Shown here: positions 31,606 to 40,497 of the stretch, piece after piece | Layout of the letters: every line of letters starts with the position of its first letter | Numbering within the stretch: position 1 is the stretch's first letter | The notes under the pieces: generated by a model | Seen by the model: the letters and a program-made list of their open reading frames with translations, nothing else | Databases searched by the model: none | What the model was told of the DNA's origin: nothing | DNA from: a virus | Reading direction: 5' to 3' (one strand) | Length of the DNA: 51,561 nucleotides | IMG/VR virus record: IMGVR_UViG_3300046680_000139 | Coordinates: 1 to 51,561 of that record | Program-made: the position numbers and the translations under genes

Positions 31606-31902
31606 TTACCCGTAAGCAAAAGTAGCGCCGCTACCAGCAGCAGTCATCGGATCACAATGCGGTGCTCCAATTGGAATGCACAGATCATCCATCTGAGCGT
31701 GGTCAGGAGTATTCACGATAACAAGTTTACCTTGGATGAATACTGAAGAACCAGTTGGAATAAGTTGACCGTCACCATCCGTATTAATATCATCCTTCAC
31801 TGCCCACAACCTTCCATCGACATATGTAGTGCCTTGCCCAACCACGATCGTGGCTGCACCGCACACTCTCGTATCACCTTGTCTGTGCGCGGCTGGCATC
31901 AA
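31606..31902 (-). CDS. PAAR-like spike-tip protein
   Basis: Product of 98 aa. AAHRQGDTRVCGAATIVVGQG, SSVFIQGKLVIVNTPDHAQMDD and IPIGAPHCDPMT follow the PAAR pattern with His/Cys residues that bind a metal at the point of the cell-puncturing spike. It lies next to the gp45-like spike gene (4-bp overlap), as expected. Confidence 0.85.
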   Translation of the reverse strand: MMPAAHRQGDTRVCGAATIVVGQGTTYVDGRLWAVKDDINTDGDGQLIPTGSSVFIQGKLVIVNTPDHAQMDDLCIPIGAPHCDPMTAAGSGATFAYG

Positions 31903-32804
31903 TTATGATCAATCCTTGCCGACGTAAGTTTTATATTGCCGCTGGTAATTTCAATACTCGACCCACCCATCTTCAGTGTAATTTTATCGGATAGCATTTC
32001 AAACGTACAGCTACCAGCACCGTCAACATCCAAAAACCACCGCTTCTTCGCCTTGTCATAACTCCCTACCATCTTATCGCCAGGAGCATAAAACTCAATT
32101 TTATCTTTTGAGTTTCTGACTTCAGTATTGACACTATCGCCTTCGTGTTTATACTTTTCTTTCTGTTGCCCACCGCTACTTCCACCCGCTGCATCAAGCT
32201 GTGTTGCTTGCGCGCCAGCCGAACCGCCACCGCTGCTACCACTTGATTGACTTTTTTCAATCTTATGTGTCTGCATCTTTTTATTAACGTGCCGCAGACT
32301 AACCATACGTGTCGTTTTACCTTTTGGATCTTTAACCGACTTGCCGTCCAGGCCAACGATGTACGTCCCATTCTCCTTAAACAACACCATCTGCTCCGAA
32401 CCGTCCGGAGCATAATGCGCACCTTCGCCTTCACTCATCCCATAGGGTCGTACGCGTCGATCGTCAACCATAGCAACAGGGTGAGACCTAGACCCACCGA
32501 GATATAACATAACAGCTTCAGCAGCAGGTCCTGTGGGTTGATCATGATTCCAATCACCTTCCTCGCTGGAATTAGATTGCTGCGAAGGCTTTTTCTGATT
32601 TGGATCTTCCTGCTGTTTAATCGGAAACGCTGTTGTGCCTACCGCTTGCCAGCGTTCAAAATCTGACGGCGTTTCACTATGTGTAACGTCCGCATACTTT
32701 ACCTGCTGCATCAGGTGGTCGTCATCGAATTCGCGAATAGTTGCACGCGCTGTACTCATACGCGCCTTGCGTGTCGTGTCAGTTAATGTTGTGCGTATCG
32801 TCAT
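31899..32804 (-). CDS. Mu gp45-like baseplate spike protein
   Basis: Product of 301 aa. REFDDDHLMQQVKYADVTHSE, FERWQAVGTTAFPI, AEAVMLYLGGSRSHPVAMVDDRR and APDGSEQMVLFKENGTYIVG match Mu gp45; the C-terminus forms short repeats typical of a trimeric beta-helix (IEFYAPGDKMVGSY, CTFEMLSDKITLKMGGSSIEI). A Ser/Gly-rich spacer (SSGSSGGGSAGAQ) interrupts it. It builds the membrane-piercing spike. Confidence 0.93.
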   Translation of the reverse strand: MTIRTTLTDTTRKARMSTARATIREFDDDHLMQQVKYADVTHSETPSDFERWQAVGTTAFPIKQQEDPNQKKPSQQSNSSEEGDWNHDQPTGPAAEAVMLYLGGSRSHPVAMVDDRRVRPYGMSEGEGAHYAPDGSEQMVLFKENGTYIVGLDGKSVKDPKGKTTRMVSLRHVNKKMQTHKIEKSQSSGSSGGGSAGAQATQLDAAGGSSGGQQKEKYKHEGDSVNTEVRNSKDKIEFYAPGDKMVGSYDKAKKRWFLDVDGAGSCTFEMLSDKITLKMGGSSIEITSGNIKLTSARIDHN

Positions 32805-33883
32805 TGCTGCGGTGTTGGTACACCCTCCCCGAGAGCCTTCGTGTTAACAAGTTCTAACTGTGTACGCGTACCCGTTGTATTATCCTGACTGAATGTTGCG
32901 CTCTTTAAAATAAGTGCAGTGCCATTCATAACCAGCATCGGGGACTGCACCGTTACATTCTTGCCACGTTCCCATAAACCGCCAGACGGTTTTAACCAGC
33001 CATAAACCGTTGCGTAGACCGTTACGTACGACTCCATCATCCAATTACTTTCCGACTGCGCGCGGCCTTCGTGCAGCTCCTTAGTAAAAAATGGTATCTC
33101 TGGAATTACCACACCAGGAATATATTTTGGACCGAACGTCTCGAATGTCTTGGAAACAAAAGGCACGCTCGCAACCTTCGCACCCCACTGATCATCATTA
33201 CCCGGTCCCTGATTTGGCGACGGCACGCCACCAGCCTGATTGGGATCGTAAATAACTTCGCGGCCTTCCAACATATTCTTACCTTCAACGACGCTATCAC
33301 CGCCACCCGTACCACCAACCAAAATACAAAAGTTACCAAACACATCTCCAGCATGTGCAATCCCGATTGGACTACCGGGCACACCAAGATGCCGCGTTAA
33401 CGTATCAATAAAATCATGTACCGACTCACCGGGTGTAACCGAATAACGCGGGATCTTAAAATTCGGTAACTGTCCACCTTCAATCTTGAGATTAATCTTT
33501 AGTGGTTTCAGCACGCTACGAATAATCTGCTCCGGAGTGTTATTCTTAAACTCGCCAGTCTTTGAAATGACACTCGAGGTTGCCATCGGGATATTATTAG
33601 CGCACTGAATTTCAATATGATGCCGTCGTGCATCAACGAACACTTGCCGCGTCGTAACCTTGCCAGTAAAAGCCAATTGCCCAGCCAACGTAACCGTGCA
33701 GGACATTCCCGGCATGATCTGAAGCTTGGACAAATGCACAGATAACGGCGACGCTTCGCTACAAGTAAAGCGGCACGACATTGCTGGCATCTCTCGTAAC
33801 TGATGCTTGACCGAGACCGTTTCCCAATCCTGGTAATTCGTCCCGTTCACCGTAAGAATAGCTATCTCTGTTGGCGCTACCAT
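32801..33883 (-). CDS. Mu gpP/gp44-like baseplate hub protein
   Basis: Product of 360 aa. NYQDWETVSVKHQLREMPAMSCRFTCSE opens it; GKVTTRQVFVDARRHHIEIQCAN and TPEQIIRSVLKPLKINL follow, as in tail hub proteins of the gpD/gp27 fold. A Gly/Pro-rich insert (PNQAGGVPSPNQGPGNDDQWG) lies in the middle. It forms the trimeric hub to which the spike binds. Confidence 0.9.
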   Translation of the reverse strand: MVAPTEIAILTVNGTNYQDWETVSVKHQLREMPAMSCRFTCSEASPLSVHLSKLQIMPGMSCTVTLAGQLAFTGKVTTRQVFVDARRHHIEIQCANNIPMATSSVISKTGEFKNNTPEQIIRSVLKPLKINLKIEGGQLPNFKIPRYSVTPGESVHDFIDTLTRHLGVPGSPIGIAHAGDVFGNFCILVGGTGGGDSVVEGKNMLEGREVIYDPNQAGGVPSPNQGPGNDDQWGAKVASVPFVSKTFETFGPKYIPGVVIPEIPFFTKELHEGRAQSESNWMMESYVTVYATVYGWLKPSGGLWERGKNVTVQSPMLVMNGTALILKSATFSQDNTTGTRTQLELVNTKALGEGVPTPQQ

Positions 33884-33884
33884 G

Positions 33885-36023
33885 TCATTCGAAAGAGTAT
33901 GTGTTGAACGCCGTCACGCCACCACCAGCAACTGCAGCCTGTGGAGAACGCTTAATGTTCGTCGGGATAAATGGGCTAGCACCTTTTTCCCAAACGCTGC
34001 CCGGTTTATCCTTATCGCCAAAATTAATATCGACATTCGCAGTACCTACATTACCACCACTGCCAGCACGTAACGCATCATCAATCGTACCACGCGATAA
34101 GAATGGAATAGCTCTACCAGCTCCACTCCAGACACCCGTTCCTGCCGTTGCATCCGCTGCTCGCTGTCTTTCTGCCCATCGACGACCTGCCTCACCATGC
34201 GCAGAAAACCACGCGCCTTCAACTTTATGCATCCCCCAATATTTAGGATTCGACATATACTTAGCGTAATTCGGATCACCTCGCATACCTTGGTCAGTTG
34301 CGTAATCAGTAATGTTTGATCCGGCATAAACTTTGGTAAGCGCGGCCTCTCCTTCTGCAGCTGTCTTTTGGGAAATATTGCCACTGATAAGATGCTTATT
34401 TACAGGACCATATTGTCCTGAATGGAGTGCCTGATTTATTGTCATGTGGCGCATTGCTGCGTAGTTAAATAATTGCTCCAGATTGGATTGAATGCCACCT
34501 TCATGTTGCATCGCGTCAATGGCAAATCTTTTTAACTGCGGATTGCCTTCCAACTCTTTCTTGAACCCCGCGCGTTGATCGGCAAGGCTTCCACTCGGTC
34601 CACTGTCGCCAAGATCGCCAGTCGTCTCCGCTGGTCCACCACCACCCTTGCTCTGCGGAAACGACTGCCCAGCACCTGGACCGCTGCGTCCCATTGGATT
34701 AGCAACGCCTCCACTACCACCACTACCACCAATTGCACCGCCACCACTTTTTTGCTGGTCCCACTTTTGAAACGTATCACGCATTTCGTGCAATAATTTA
34801 TTTGAATCCTTATCTGTCTCAGCTGACTCCTGCACGAGTAACGAAGATCCAGGCTCAACTTCAGCTGCACCAGCCTCCATACTAAATTGCTTCCCGATCC
34901 AGTCCCATAAACCTCCAGCCTTGCCGCCTTCCGGTCCACCGGGCAATTGGCTGTTCATACTATCGATGATCGCGCGCTCGGTACGTATGCTGCCTAACGG
35001 TAACGTCTTATCCTTTTCGTCTTTCTGTTCACCTTCTTTCTTCTTGCCAGTCCACTTAGTAAGGAACGCATCGACTTCACCAAACGCTTTTACAACCCAA
35101 TCAAATTCTTGTTTCGTTGTTGCTAGCGCGGGCATCACATACGTATTAAAGAAAGTTCTAAAATTATCTGCAAACGAATGCGCCTTTTCATTTAGACCGT
35201 CGATACCTTCCTTACCCATCATCTTATTGATACCCTCGATCATCGTATACGCCATGTCGGTCCACAGGCTGGTACCGATAGTCTCGAGGTTCGTCATCGT
35301 CTTGTGATACTTCGCGGCCTCACCTTCCTGAAATTTCCAGGGTTCAATCAACCCCTCCATTCCAACTTTACCAGCCTCGAACGCTGCACGCGATAAACCT
35401 GTAACAGTTGGCAACCACGCTTTGAACCGCTCACCACCATTATTATAAGCTTGTTGAAGAACGTTCAACGCCTCTTGCTGCTTACCGGCATTCATCAACT
35501 GACGAACTTGTTCAGCCAGCGCAGGACTGCTGGCCTGAAGTGATTTATAAAACGAAGACGTTTCTTGTAACGCCAACACTTCCTGTAACTTAGATCCGAT
35601 ACTCGCAATGCCACTAGACGCTTCGCTCGCATCAACTCCAGCAGCAGATAATTGCGTCCGTAAATTCTGAACGCTCTGAACCGTGAACCCGGTATTAGTA
35701 GCAAAGTTACGTAACTGCAACTCACCAACCGCAAACGCATCTAGCGCCTTGGCAACTCCAGCAAAACCAACCGCAAGACCACCCGCGCCTAGTAGCGTCT
35801 TGGCTATTCCCGCCGCAGCTGCGTCCATCGCCTTTATCGGACCGCGCGTATAATGCTCAACGACCTTACCGAACCGCTCGAACTCATCCGCAAGATTGCT
35901 GCCACTTTTGCTGCCAGCATCATTGAGGCTACTAATTTTAAGTTTTAAATTATCGACTTCTTTTCCGAGCTGCTGGAAGAATGCCAGCATCTGATCTGCA
36001 TCGAAATTATTCTGCTGCGGCAT
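33885..36023 (-). CDS. Tape-measure-like protein 2 with C-terminal lysozyme/cell-wall-hydrolase-like domain
   Basis: Product of 712 aa. Residues 1-320 are homologous to the neighbouring 652-aa protein (shared AFF.Q.GKE.DN, LSAAG.DA.EA, LQ.VLALQETSSFYK, RQLMNAGKQQEA, GGERFKAWLPTVTG). A variable Ser/Gly/Pro linker follows, then at about 490-660 a domain with LKRFAIDAMQHEGGIQSN, FNYAAMRHMTINQALHSGQYG, TDYATDQGMRGD and EGAWFSAHGEAGRRW that looks like a lysozyme or SleB-type wall hydrolase (Glu in HEGG a candidate catalytic residue). It probably lines the tail tube and opens the wall at infection. Hydrolase class is tentative. Confidence 0.78.
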   Translation of the reverse strand: MPQQNNFDADQMLAFFQQLGKEVDNLKLKISSLNDAGSKSGSNLADEFERFGKVVEHYTRGPIKAMDAAAAGIAKTLLGAGGLAVGFAGVAKALDAFAVGELQLRNFATNTGFTVQSVQNLRTQLSAAGVDASEASSGIASIGSKLQEVLALQETSSFYKSLQASSPALAEQVRQLMNAGKQQEALNVLQQAYNNGGERFKAWLPTVTGLSRAAFEAGKVGMEGLIEPWKFQEGEAAKYHKTMTNLETIGTSLWTDMAYTMIEGINKMMGKEGIDGLNEKAHSFADNFRTFFNTYVMPALATTKQEFDWVVKAFGEVDAFLTKWTGKKKEGEQKDEKDKTLPLGSIRTERAIIDSMNSQLPGGPEGGKAGGLWDWIGKQFSMEAGAAEVEPGSSLLVQESAETDKDSNKLLHEMRDTFQKWDQQKSGGGAIGGSGGSGGVANPMGRSGPGAGQSFPQSKGGGGPAETTGDLGDSGPSGSLADQRAGFKKELEGNPQLKRFAIDAMQHEGGIQSNLEQLFNYAAMRHMTINQALHSGQYGPVNKHLISGNISQKTAAEGEAALTKVYAGSNITDYATDQGMRGDPNYAKYMSNPKYWGMHKVEGAWFSAHGEAGRRWAERQRAADATAGTGVWSGAGRAIPFLSRGTIDDALRAGSGGNVGTANVDINFGDKDKPGSVWEKGASPFIPTNIKRSPQAAVAGGGVTAFNTYSFE

Positions 36024-37981
36024 TATTCGTACGCAAGCTGGTTGGACTTGTTAAGTTTCAACGTGTTAAATACTCCACCCATTTCCGCGTTGGCCTTCAC
36101 ACCTTCTGGCACGTTATTTAAATTAACATTAAGCTGCGCATTCCACGGACTACCTGAATTCTTCGCTCCCAATGCGTTATCAATTTTTGTTCTATCCTGC
36201 TGCTGCGCTTGCACCGCATCGACCGCAGTCTTACCTGCAAACCGCGTATCCATATCCGTAAGCTTACGTCGCCGTGCGCCGTACTGGTCTGCGAATATTG
36301 CCGTGCCATCTTTCTCGTTATACGATCCCGGCACGATCGTCATAACGTGACCGCCAGTTTGACCAGGAGCTAATACCTGACCTTGCGTACCGCCATAACG
36401 TCCATGGAAATAAGTACTGACCATACTTCCGAACGGATGATTAGGCGCGTTGATATCGTTAGGATCTAATTTCTCACCCCACTTATGCCACGACGTTGCG
36501 ATCGCTGCACCCGTGGGAGGCTTATACCCGGCAGATTTTACGTACCCAGAAGCAACCATACCGCAAGCCGGTCCGGACATTCGATAACCGCGCTGGCTAA
36601 ATAATTTCTGTAACCCCGCAACGTCACCCGCACGACCTAATATCTCTGCCTGACGCATCGTATCAGGATCGATCTTCTTGCCGCCTTCGTCGTTCAAACC
36701 AGCGGGACCACCGGGACTAGCTGTAGAGCTCCCACCGCCTCCACCGCCTCCACCGCCTCCACCGCCTCCACCGATCGCACCAACTCCACCATTAACTTGA
36801 TCGTCCCACTTTTGAATAATATCGCGCATATCCTGCAACGATTTATTTGAATCCTTTTGTACAACTATAATTGAATTCTGATCAACGCCTGACTTAGCTG
36901 AAGCATCACCAACCCCAAGTTGCTTCTTCATCCAATCCCACGAACTAAAATTTTTATCCTTCTCATCTTCATTTTGACGGCGAATAAATTCTTCAGGTCG
37001 TAACCGAAAACCCTGACCAGGATCACGTGTCTGTGCCTGTTTGTTAAACCAATCAATAATATCCTTGGCTTCCTGAAACGTCTCCTTTAAAGTTGGGATG
37101 ACACTGTTGTCAAACCACGTTTTAAAATTATCAGCAAACTTGTGCGCCTTCTCGTTCAACCCCTCGAGACCTTCACTCCCTGTTAATTTAACGATACCTT
37201 CTAAAACAGTATTCGTTACCGAATTCCACACACCATCAAAAATCGTACCTAGATTAACCATCGTCTTATGATACTTCGCAGCATCGCCATCAAGCTCCTT
37301 CCAAGGCATTATCAAACCTTCCATACCTTGTGCTTGCGCCTCCCACGCAGCTCTCGATATCCCTGTGACCGTTGGCAACCACGCTTTAAATCTTTCGCCA
37401 CCTTTATTAAATTTCTCCTGAAGATAATTCATCGCCTCCTGCTGCTTACCAGCATTCATTAACTGGCGAACGTTTTCCGCCATTGCCGGTTCACTAGCTT
37501 GCAGCGCCTTATAAAATGAAGACGTTTCTTGCAAGGCAAGAACGTCCTGTAACTTAGCTCCGATACTCCCGATCCCCTGCGCCGCTTCGTTTGCATCGAT
37601 ACCAGCAGCAGAAAGCTGCACTCGCATTTTCTTCAAACCATCTGTAGAAAAGCCGGTATTAATCGCAAAGTTTCTAGTATGTAATGCGCTAACCGCAAAG
37701 TGATCGAGCGCCTTGCCAACACCACCGATGACCAACGCAAGCTTAGCGACACCTCCAGCCGAACCAATGAGCCCGGATATGCCTGACTCCATTCCACGCA
37801 ATGCGCCTTGCGTGTGTCGCTGAATAGTCTGACCAAACTTTTCAGTATGATCAGTCATTTTCTTCATCGCATTGCCAGCTTCGTTAAGGCTGACAATCTT
37901 GGTCTTAAAGTTATCTATCTCCTTTCCCATCTGGCCGAAGAAAGCCAACATGGCATCGGAATCAAAATCCATGTCAGGCAT
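36023..37981 (-). CDS. Tape-measure-like protein 1 with C-terminal CHAP/NlpC-P60-like peptidase
   Basis: Product of 652 aa. N-terminal half shared with the following paralogue, including two hydrophobic helices (GLIGSAGGVAKLALVIGGVG). A linker with a run of about 14 Gly follows, then a cysteine-peptidase-like domain: GPACGMVASGYVKSAG (Cys473), ATSWHKWG, TGGHVMTIV (His545) and an AIFADQYG end, the arrangement of TIGR02594/CHAP-like endopeptidases. It likely forms part of the tape measure and cuts peptide cross-links. Its stop overlaps the ATG of the paralogue (TAATG). Confidence 0.82.
   Translation of the reverse strand: MPDMDFDSDAMLAFFGQMGKEIDNFKTKIVSLNEAGNAMKKMTDHTEKFGQTIQRHTQGALRGMESGISGLIGSAGGVAKLALVIGGVGKALDHFAVSALHTRNFAINTGFSTDGLKKMRVQLSAAGIDANEAAQGIGSIGAKLQDVLALQETSSFYKALQASEPAMAENVRQLMNAGKQQEAMNYLQEKFNKGGERFKAWLPTVTGISRAAWEAQAQGMEGLIMPWKELDGDAAKYHKTMVNLGTIFDGVWNSVTNTVLEGIVKLTGSEGLEGLNEKAHKFADNFKTWFDNSVIPTLKETFQEAKDIIDWFNKQAQTRDPGQGFRLRPEEFIRRQNEDEKDKNFSSWDWMKKQLGVGDASAKSGVDQNSIIVVQKDSNKSLQDMRDIIQKWDDQVNGGVGAIGGGGGGGGGGGGGGSSTASPGGPAGLNDEGGKKIDPDTMRQAEILGRAGDVAGLQKLFSQRGYRMSGPACGMVASGYVKSAGYKPPTGAAIATSWHKWGEKLDPNDINAPNHPFGSMVSTYFHGRYGGTQGQVLAPGQTGGHVMTIVPGSYNEKDGTAIFADQYGARRRKLTDMDTRFAGKTAVDAVQAQQQDRTKIDNALGAKNSGSPWNAQLNVNLNNVPEGVKANAEMGGVFNTLKLNKSNQLAYE
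36732..36772 (-). repeat. 9-bp tandem repeat coding for polyglycine linker
   Basis: The unit CCACCGCCT is repeated 4.5 times without mismatch and encodes most of the poly-Gly linker of tape-measure-like protein 1. It could change length by slippage in steps of three codons, leaving the frame intact. Confidence 0.9.
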
Positions 37982-38144
37982 CGTCGTCCACCGGCCTTAA
38001 TATTTCTTCCAACTTAGTCGTCCACTTGATATGCTTAGCTACTTCCGAAAACGGCATATCAAGAAACTCACGCGGATTACGTCCGTAGTATTTCGCCAAC
38101 CGATAACAGTCCAGGATAAAATTGCCCTCTACATCTCTGGAATA
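37974..38144 (-). CDS. Frameshift extension of tail assembly chaperone
   Basis: Fifty-six codons (YSRDVEGNFILDCYRLAKYYG to RPVDDDA) in the -1 frame relative to the chaperone gene, reached by slipping at T-TTT-TTT (38150-38144). The join gives a 173-aa fusion. The downstream part has no good start of its own, and this two-part organisation is standard for tail chaperones, with the long form binding the tape measure. Its end overlaps the tape-measure gene start. Confidence 0.85.
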   Translation of the reverse strand, partial: YSRDVEGNFILDCYRLAKYYGRNPREFLDMPFSEVAKHIKWTTKLEEILRPVDDDA

Positions 38145-38494
38145 AAAAAACGATGCGCCAGTGCCAAGGCTGCATACCCCCAATCTTTTGGATGCATGGC
38201 CTTGATTGTAGAAGGTGGCACCCCAGCAAGCCGAGACATCATGGCAAACATTGCCCTTGTCTCGAAAGTCATCTTCGGCATTTCGCCAGTCATGAAATCG
38301 ATCATGACAGGCGTACCACAGATCTCGATGTCGCCAGCGGTAGGTTCACGAAAACGTAATTCCTGAACCTCTTCACCGTGCGCAATAACTTTCTTCCGCA
38401 GCGGTATTACAAGATCGGTGGAAGTAATTTCTGCCCCATTGACTTTCTTTGGCTCGTCCGTCTTGGGTGCTTGTGGTTCTGTTTCGTCTACCAT
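38129..38494 (-). CDS. Tail assembly chaperone (Mu gp41 / P2 E-like)
   Basis: Product of 121 aa. LVIPLRKKVIAHGEEVQELRFREPTAGD, GTPVMIDFMTGEMPKMTF and FAMMSRLAGVPPSTIKAM are the blocks of the phage TAC family (Mu gp41/P2 gpE). Ends with HRFFIPEM in frame 0, with the slippery run in HRFF. It guides tube polymerisation around the tape measure. Confidence 0.92.
   Translation of the reverse strand: MVDETEPQAPKTDEPKKVNGAEITSTDLVIPLRKKVIAHGEEVQELRFREPTAGDIEICGTPVMIDFMTGEMPKMTFETRAMFAMMSRLAGVPPSTIKAMHPKDWGYAALALAHRFFIPEM
38144..38150 (-). other. Programmed -1 ribosomal frameshift site T-TTT-TTT
   Basis: On the minus strand CGT TTT TTT ATT reads as frame 0; the heptamer T TTT TTT fits the X-XXY-YYZ rule. 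A slip of -1 changes ATT CCA GAG ATG TAG to TAT TCC AGA GAT GTA, which continues for 56 codons. The stop of frame 0 is only 15 nt downstream. Confidence 0.85.
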
Positions 38495-38857
38495 TTATTG
38501 GATCTCATCGCAGCTGATGCCTTCCCACTTGACCCGAACGAGGCCATCGCGGGCATTGATCGCAAGTGCTGAAACGCACCAGCCTTCTCTCAGCACATAC
38601 GTCGCATTGTTGGCGAGCTCTGCCGTGATCGTGACGTTGACTTGCGCCTCGAAGGCTTCAATCGACAAACCTGGAACCGTTGACACGTCTCCTTCAATCG
38701 AAGGAACGCGCGGCAGCTCCGAGTAGCCATGGATATAATCCTGGCCAGCGAGACCCGCGCGCTCGATCACTGACGGAGTAATCGTAAAGTTACCACGCAG
38801 TGGATACTGATTGCCATCCACTTTGAGATAGGCAATTCCTGCTATTCGTTGAGCCAT
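38495..38857 (-). CDS. Tail tube protein (Mu gpM-like)
   Basis: Product of 120 aa from ATG 38857 (AAGGAAG upstream). AQRIAGIAYLKVDGNQYPLRGNF, ITPSVIERAGLAGQDYIHGY, PRVPSIEGDVSTVPG match the Mu-type tail tube family. It stacks as hexamers inside the sheath. Confidence 0.93.
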   Translation of the reverse strand: MAQRIAGIAYLKVDGNQYPLRGNFTITPSVIERAGLAGQDYIHGYSELPRVPSIEGDVSTVPGLSIEAFEAQVNVTITAELANNATYVLREGWCVSALAINARDGLVRVKWEGISCDEIQ

Positions 38858-38870
38858 GTGATCTTCCTTT

Positions 38871-38954
38871 CTATGGCCTAGGAAATAGAAACCCAATCAG
38901 AAAGCCAACGACTACCAGCAGGATAAGTACAACAACCTGCTGGTAATCGGTCAC
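38871..38954 (-). CDS. Candidate 27-aa membrane microprotein between sheath and tube genes
   Basis: GTG 38954 to TAG 38871-38873. It begins MTDYQQ and is then nearly all hydrophobic (VVVLILLVVVGFLIGFLF) with a basic RP end. It lies 2 nt after the sheath stop with no clear ribosome site, so expression would be by re-initiation. It fills exactly the intergenic gap. Real gene or chance is uncertain. Confidence 0.35.
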   Translation of the reverse strand: MTDYQQVVVLILLVVVGFLIGFLFPRP

Positions 38955-38956
38955 TG

Positions 38957-40474
38957 TTAAGTCGCAACAACGGTATCCACACCGCGATCGTATTGCAGTC
39001 TGAACTGCGCAAGGACCGCAAACACCCTAAGCTGGTTCACAAGATCTGGTGGATATAAACAATTGACACGGTTGGGATCGTTAGGATCACGCTCAACGAT
39101 CAAATTAGTTTTGAACGCTGCACCATTCTCAACCAGTCCATTGAATTCATCAATGCGATACTGCGCTACCAATTCCGCCTTGATAATCTTCGGAGTGACG
39201 ATCGCCTGACCAACACCAAAACGTGTACCATCATCTGCGAGTTTATGTCTTGGGAATTTACTGGTGATTGCCTGTCGCTGATTGCGCAGCAACTTAGCAA
39301 GCGTCGCCAGCGTTGTCACGAGCTCGTACGCGTCGTCACTATTGCCGTACAAGTTCTTCTGGTACGTAGTATTCTCCCGCATAATCATCGGCACGTCTAC
39401 TGCCGTACGCTGCGTTGCTAGCCCAGCGTAAGCAAAAGCGTTGAGCTCCGACATAATGAATCGCGTATGGAACGGCGCGGGTAAACAACTCGCCAACGAC
39501 AAAGTCTGCAACGGTCGTGCTGGATCATTGATCAATGCACGCGCGGCCTTTGCTGTATACGCTGCCGCCCATTCATAACTTGGCGTAGGCGCACTCGGCT
39601 CAATCGCTAGTATAGACATCTGTGCACTGTTGCGCGTCTCTCCGAACAAAAGCAGGTTCGTATAAGTCTCGCGCTTTGCGTTGAACAAATGCCCATAATG
39701 TTGCCGCATCCATCCCCAGCGACCGGTATCGGAAAATCCAAATTCAGTTTCCCATGCCAGCATAGAAGTCGAGTCCGTATACGGCATACACACGTAATCA
39801 ATTTCCGTTTCACCGAGTGCACTAATGGCATTAGTGAATACTGGCACACCAGTACCGCCTGTGAACGGTGCATACGTCAACGTCAATCCAACTGGTAATT
39901 GTTCACCACCGATCGTACCATAGTAGCTATCAGACACCTGGATTTCATCACCCTGTGTGCCTTTGAACTTAGACGTAAGTGTAACGACACCTGCAGCAGC
40001 CGTAGCAGTTACTGGCAAATCCTTATTGGCATTGATCGCCGTATCAATAGAGGTAGCGACAATGGCAACCGTATCTGTTGCGCCTACGTAGACCGGTACA
40101 TTCTGTCCAGCGATGTAAAGACTAATCGTCCCGGCTTGTGTTGGTGCCGTCGCAACCGTGATGGTACCTGTTGCCGCTGCACCAGTCGGATCGGCAACCG
40201 GCAAACCCCACACTTCATTTGCCCAATTGTTGGCGAAGAACACTCTAAACATATTCGCCAGCATCGAACCTTGACCGAAGAAATGATCTGCATCAGCTTG
40301 TGACGGGACCGCGATAGGTACATCAGGTGGTACGGTGCCAGTCGATAGCATCGAACCAACTAGTAATGACCGTCCAGGTGTCTGTCCTAAGCCAGCCATC
40401 GAAGGATCTAATTCGACCCAGTAAAGTGGCATTCGCCAATTAGCCGGGATATTATTAAACGAGATAGGCATCAT
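38957..40474 (-). CDS. Contractile tail sheath protein (Mu gpL-like)
   Basis: Product of 505 aa. NIPANWRMPLYWVELDPS, ADADHFFGQGSMLANMFRVFFANNWANEVWGLPV, TGTITVATAP, an inserted beta domain (TSKFKGTQGDEIQVSDSYYG), and a conserved C-terminal domain (RTAVDVPMIMRENTTYQKNL, VGQAIVTPKIIKAELVAQYR, RVFAVLAQFRLQYDRG). It shows the phage has a contractile tail. Confidence 0.95.
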   Translation of the reverse strand: MMPISFNNIPANWRMPLYWVELDPSMAGLGQTPGRSLLVGSMLSTGTVPPDVPIAVPSQADADHFFGQGSMLANMFRVFFANNWANEVWGLPVADPTGAAATGTITVATAPTQAGTISLYIAGQNVPVYVGATDTVAIVATSIDTAINANKDLPVTATAAAGVVTLTSKFKGTQGDEIQVSDSYYGTIGGEQLPVGLTLTYAPFTGGTGVPVFTNAISALGETEIDYVCMPYTDSTSMLAWETEFGFSDTGRWGWMRQHYGHLFNAKRETYTNLLLFGETRNSAQMSILAIEPSAPTPSYEWAAAYTAKAARALINDPARPLQTLSLASCLPAPFHTRFIMSELNAFAYAGLATQRTAVDVPMIMRENTTYQKNLYGNSDDAYELVTTLATLAKLLRNQRQAITSKFPRHKLADDGTRFGVGQAIVTPKIIKAELVAQYRIDEFNGLVENGAAFKTNLIVERDPNDPNRVNCLYPPDLVNQLRVFAVLAQFRLQYDRGVDTVVAT

Positions 40475-40497
40475 GCCTCTCCTATGGGTTGACGAAT

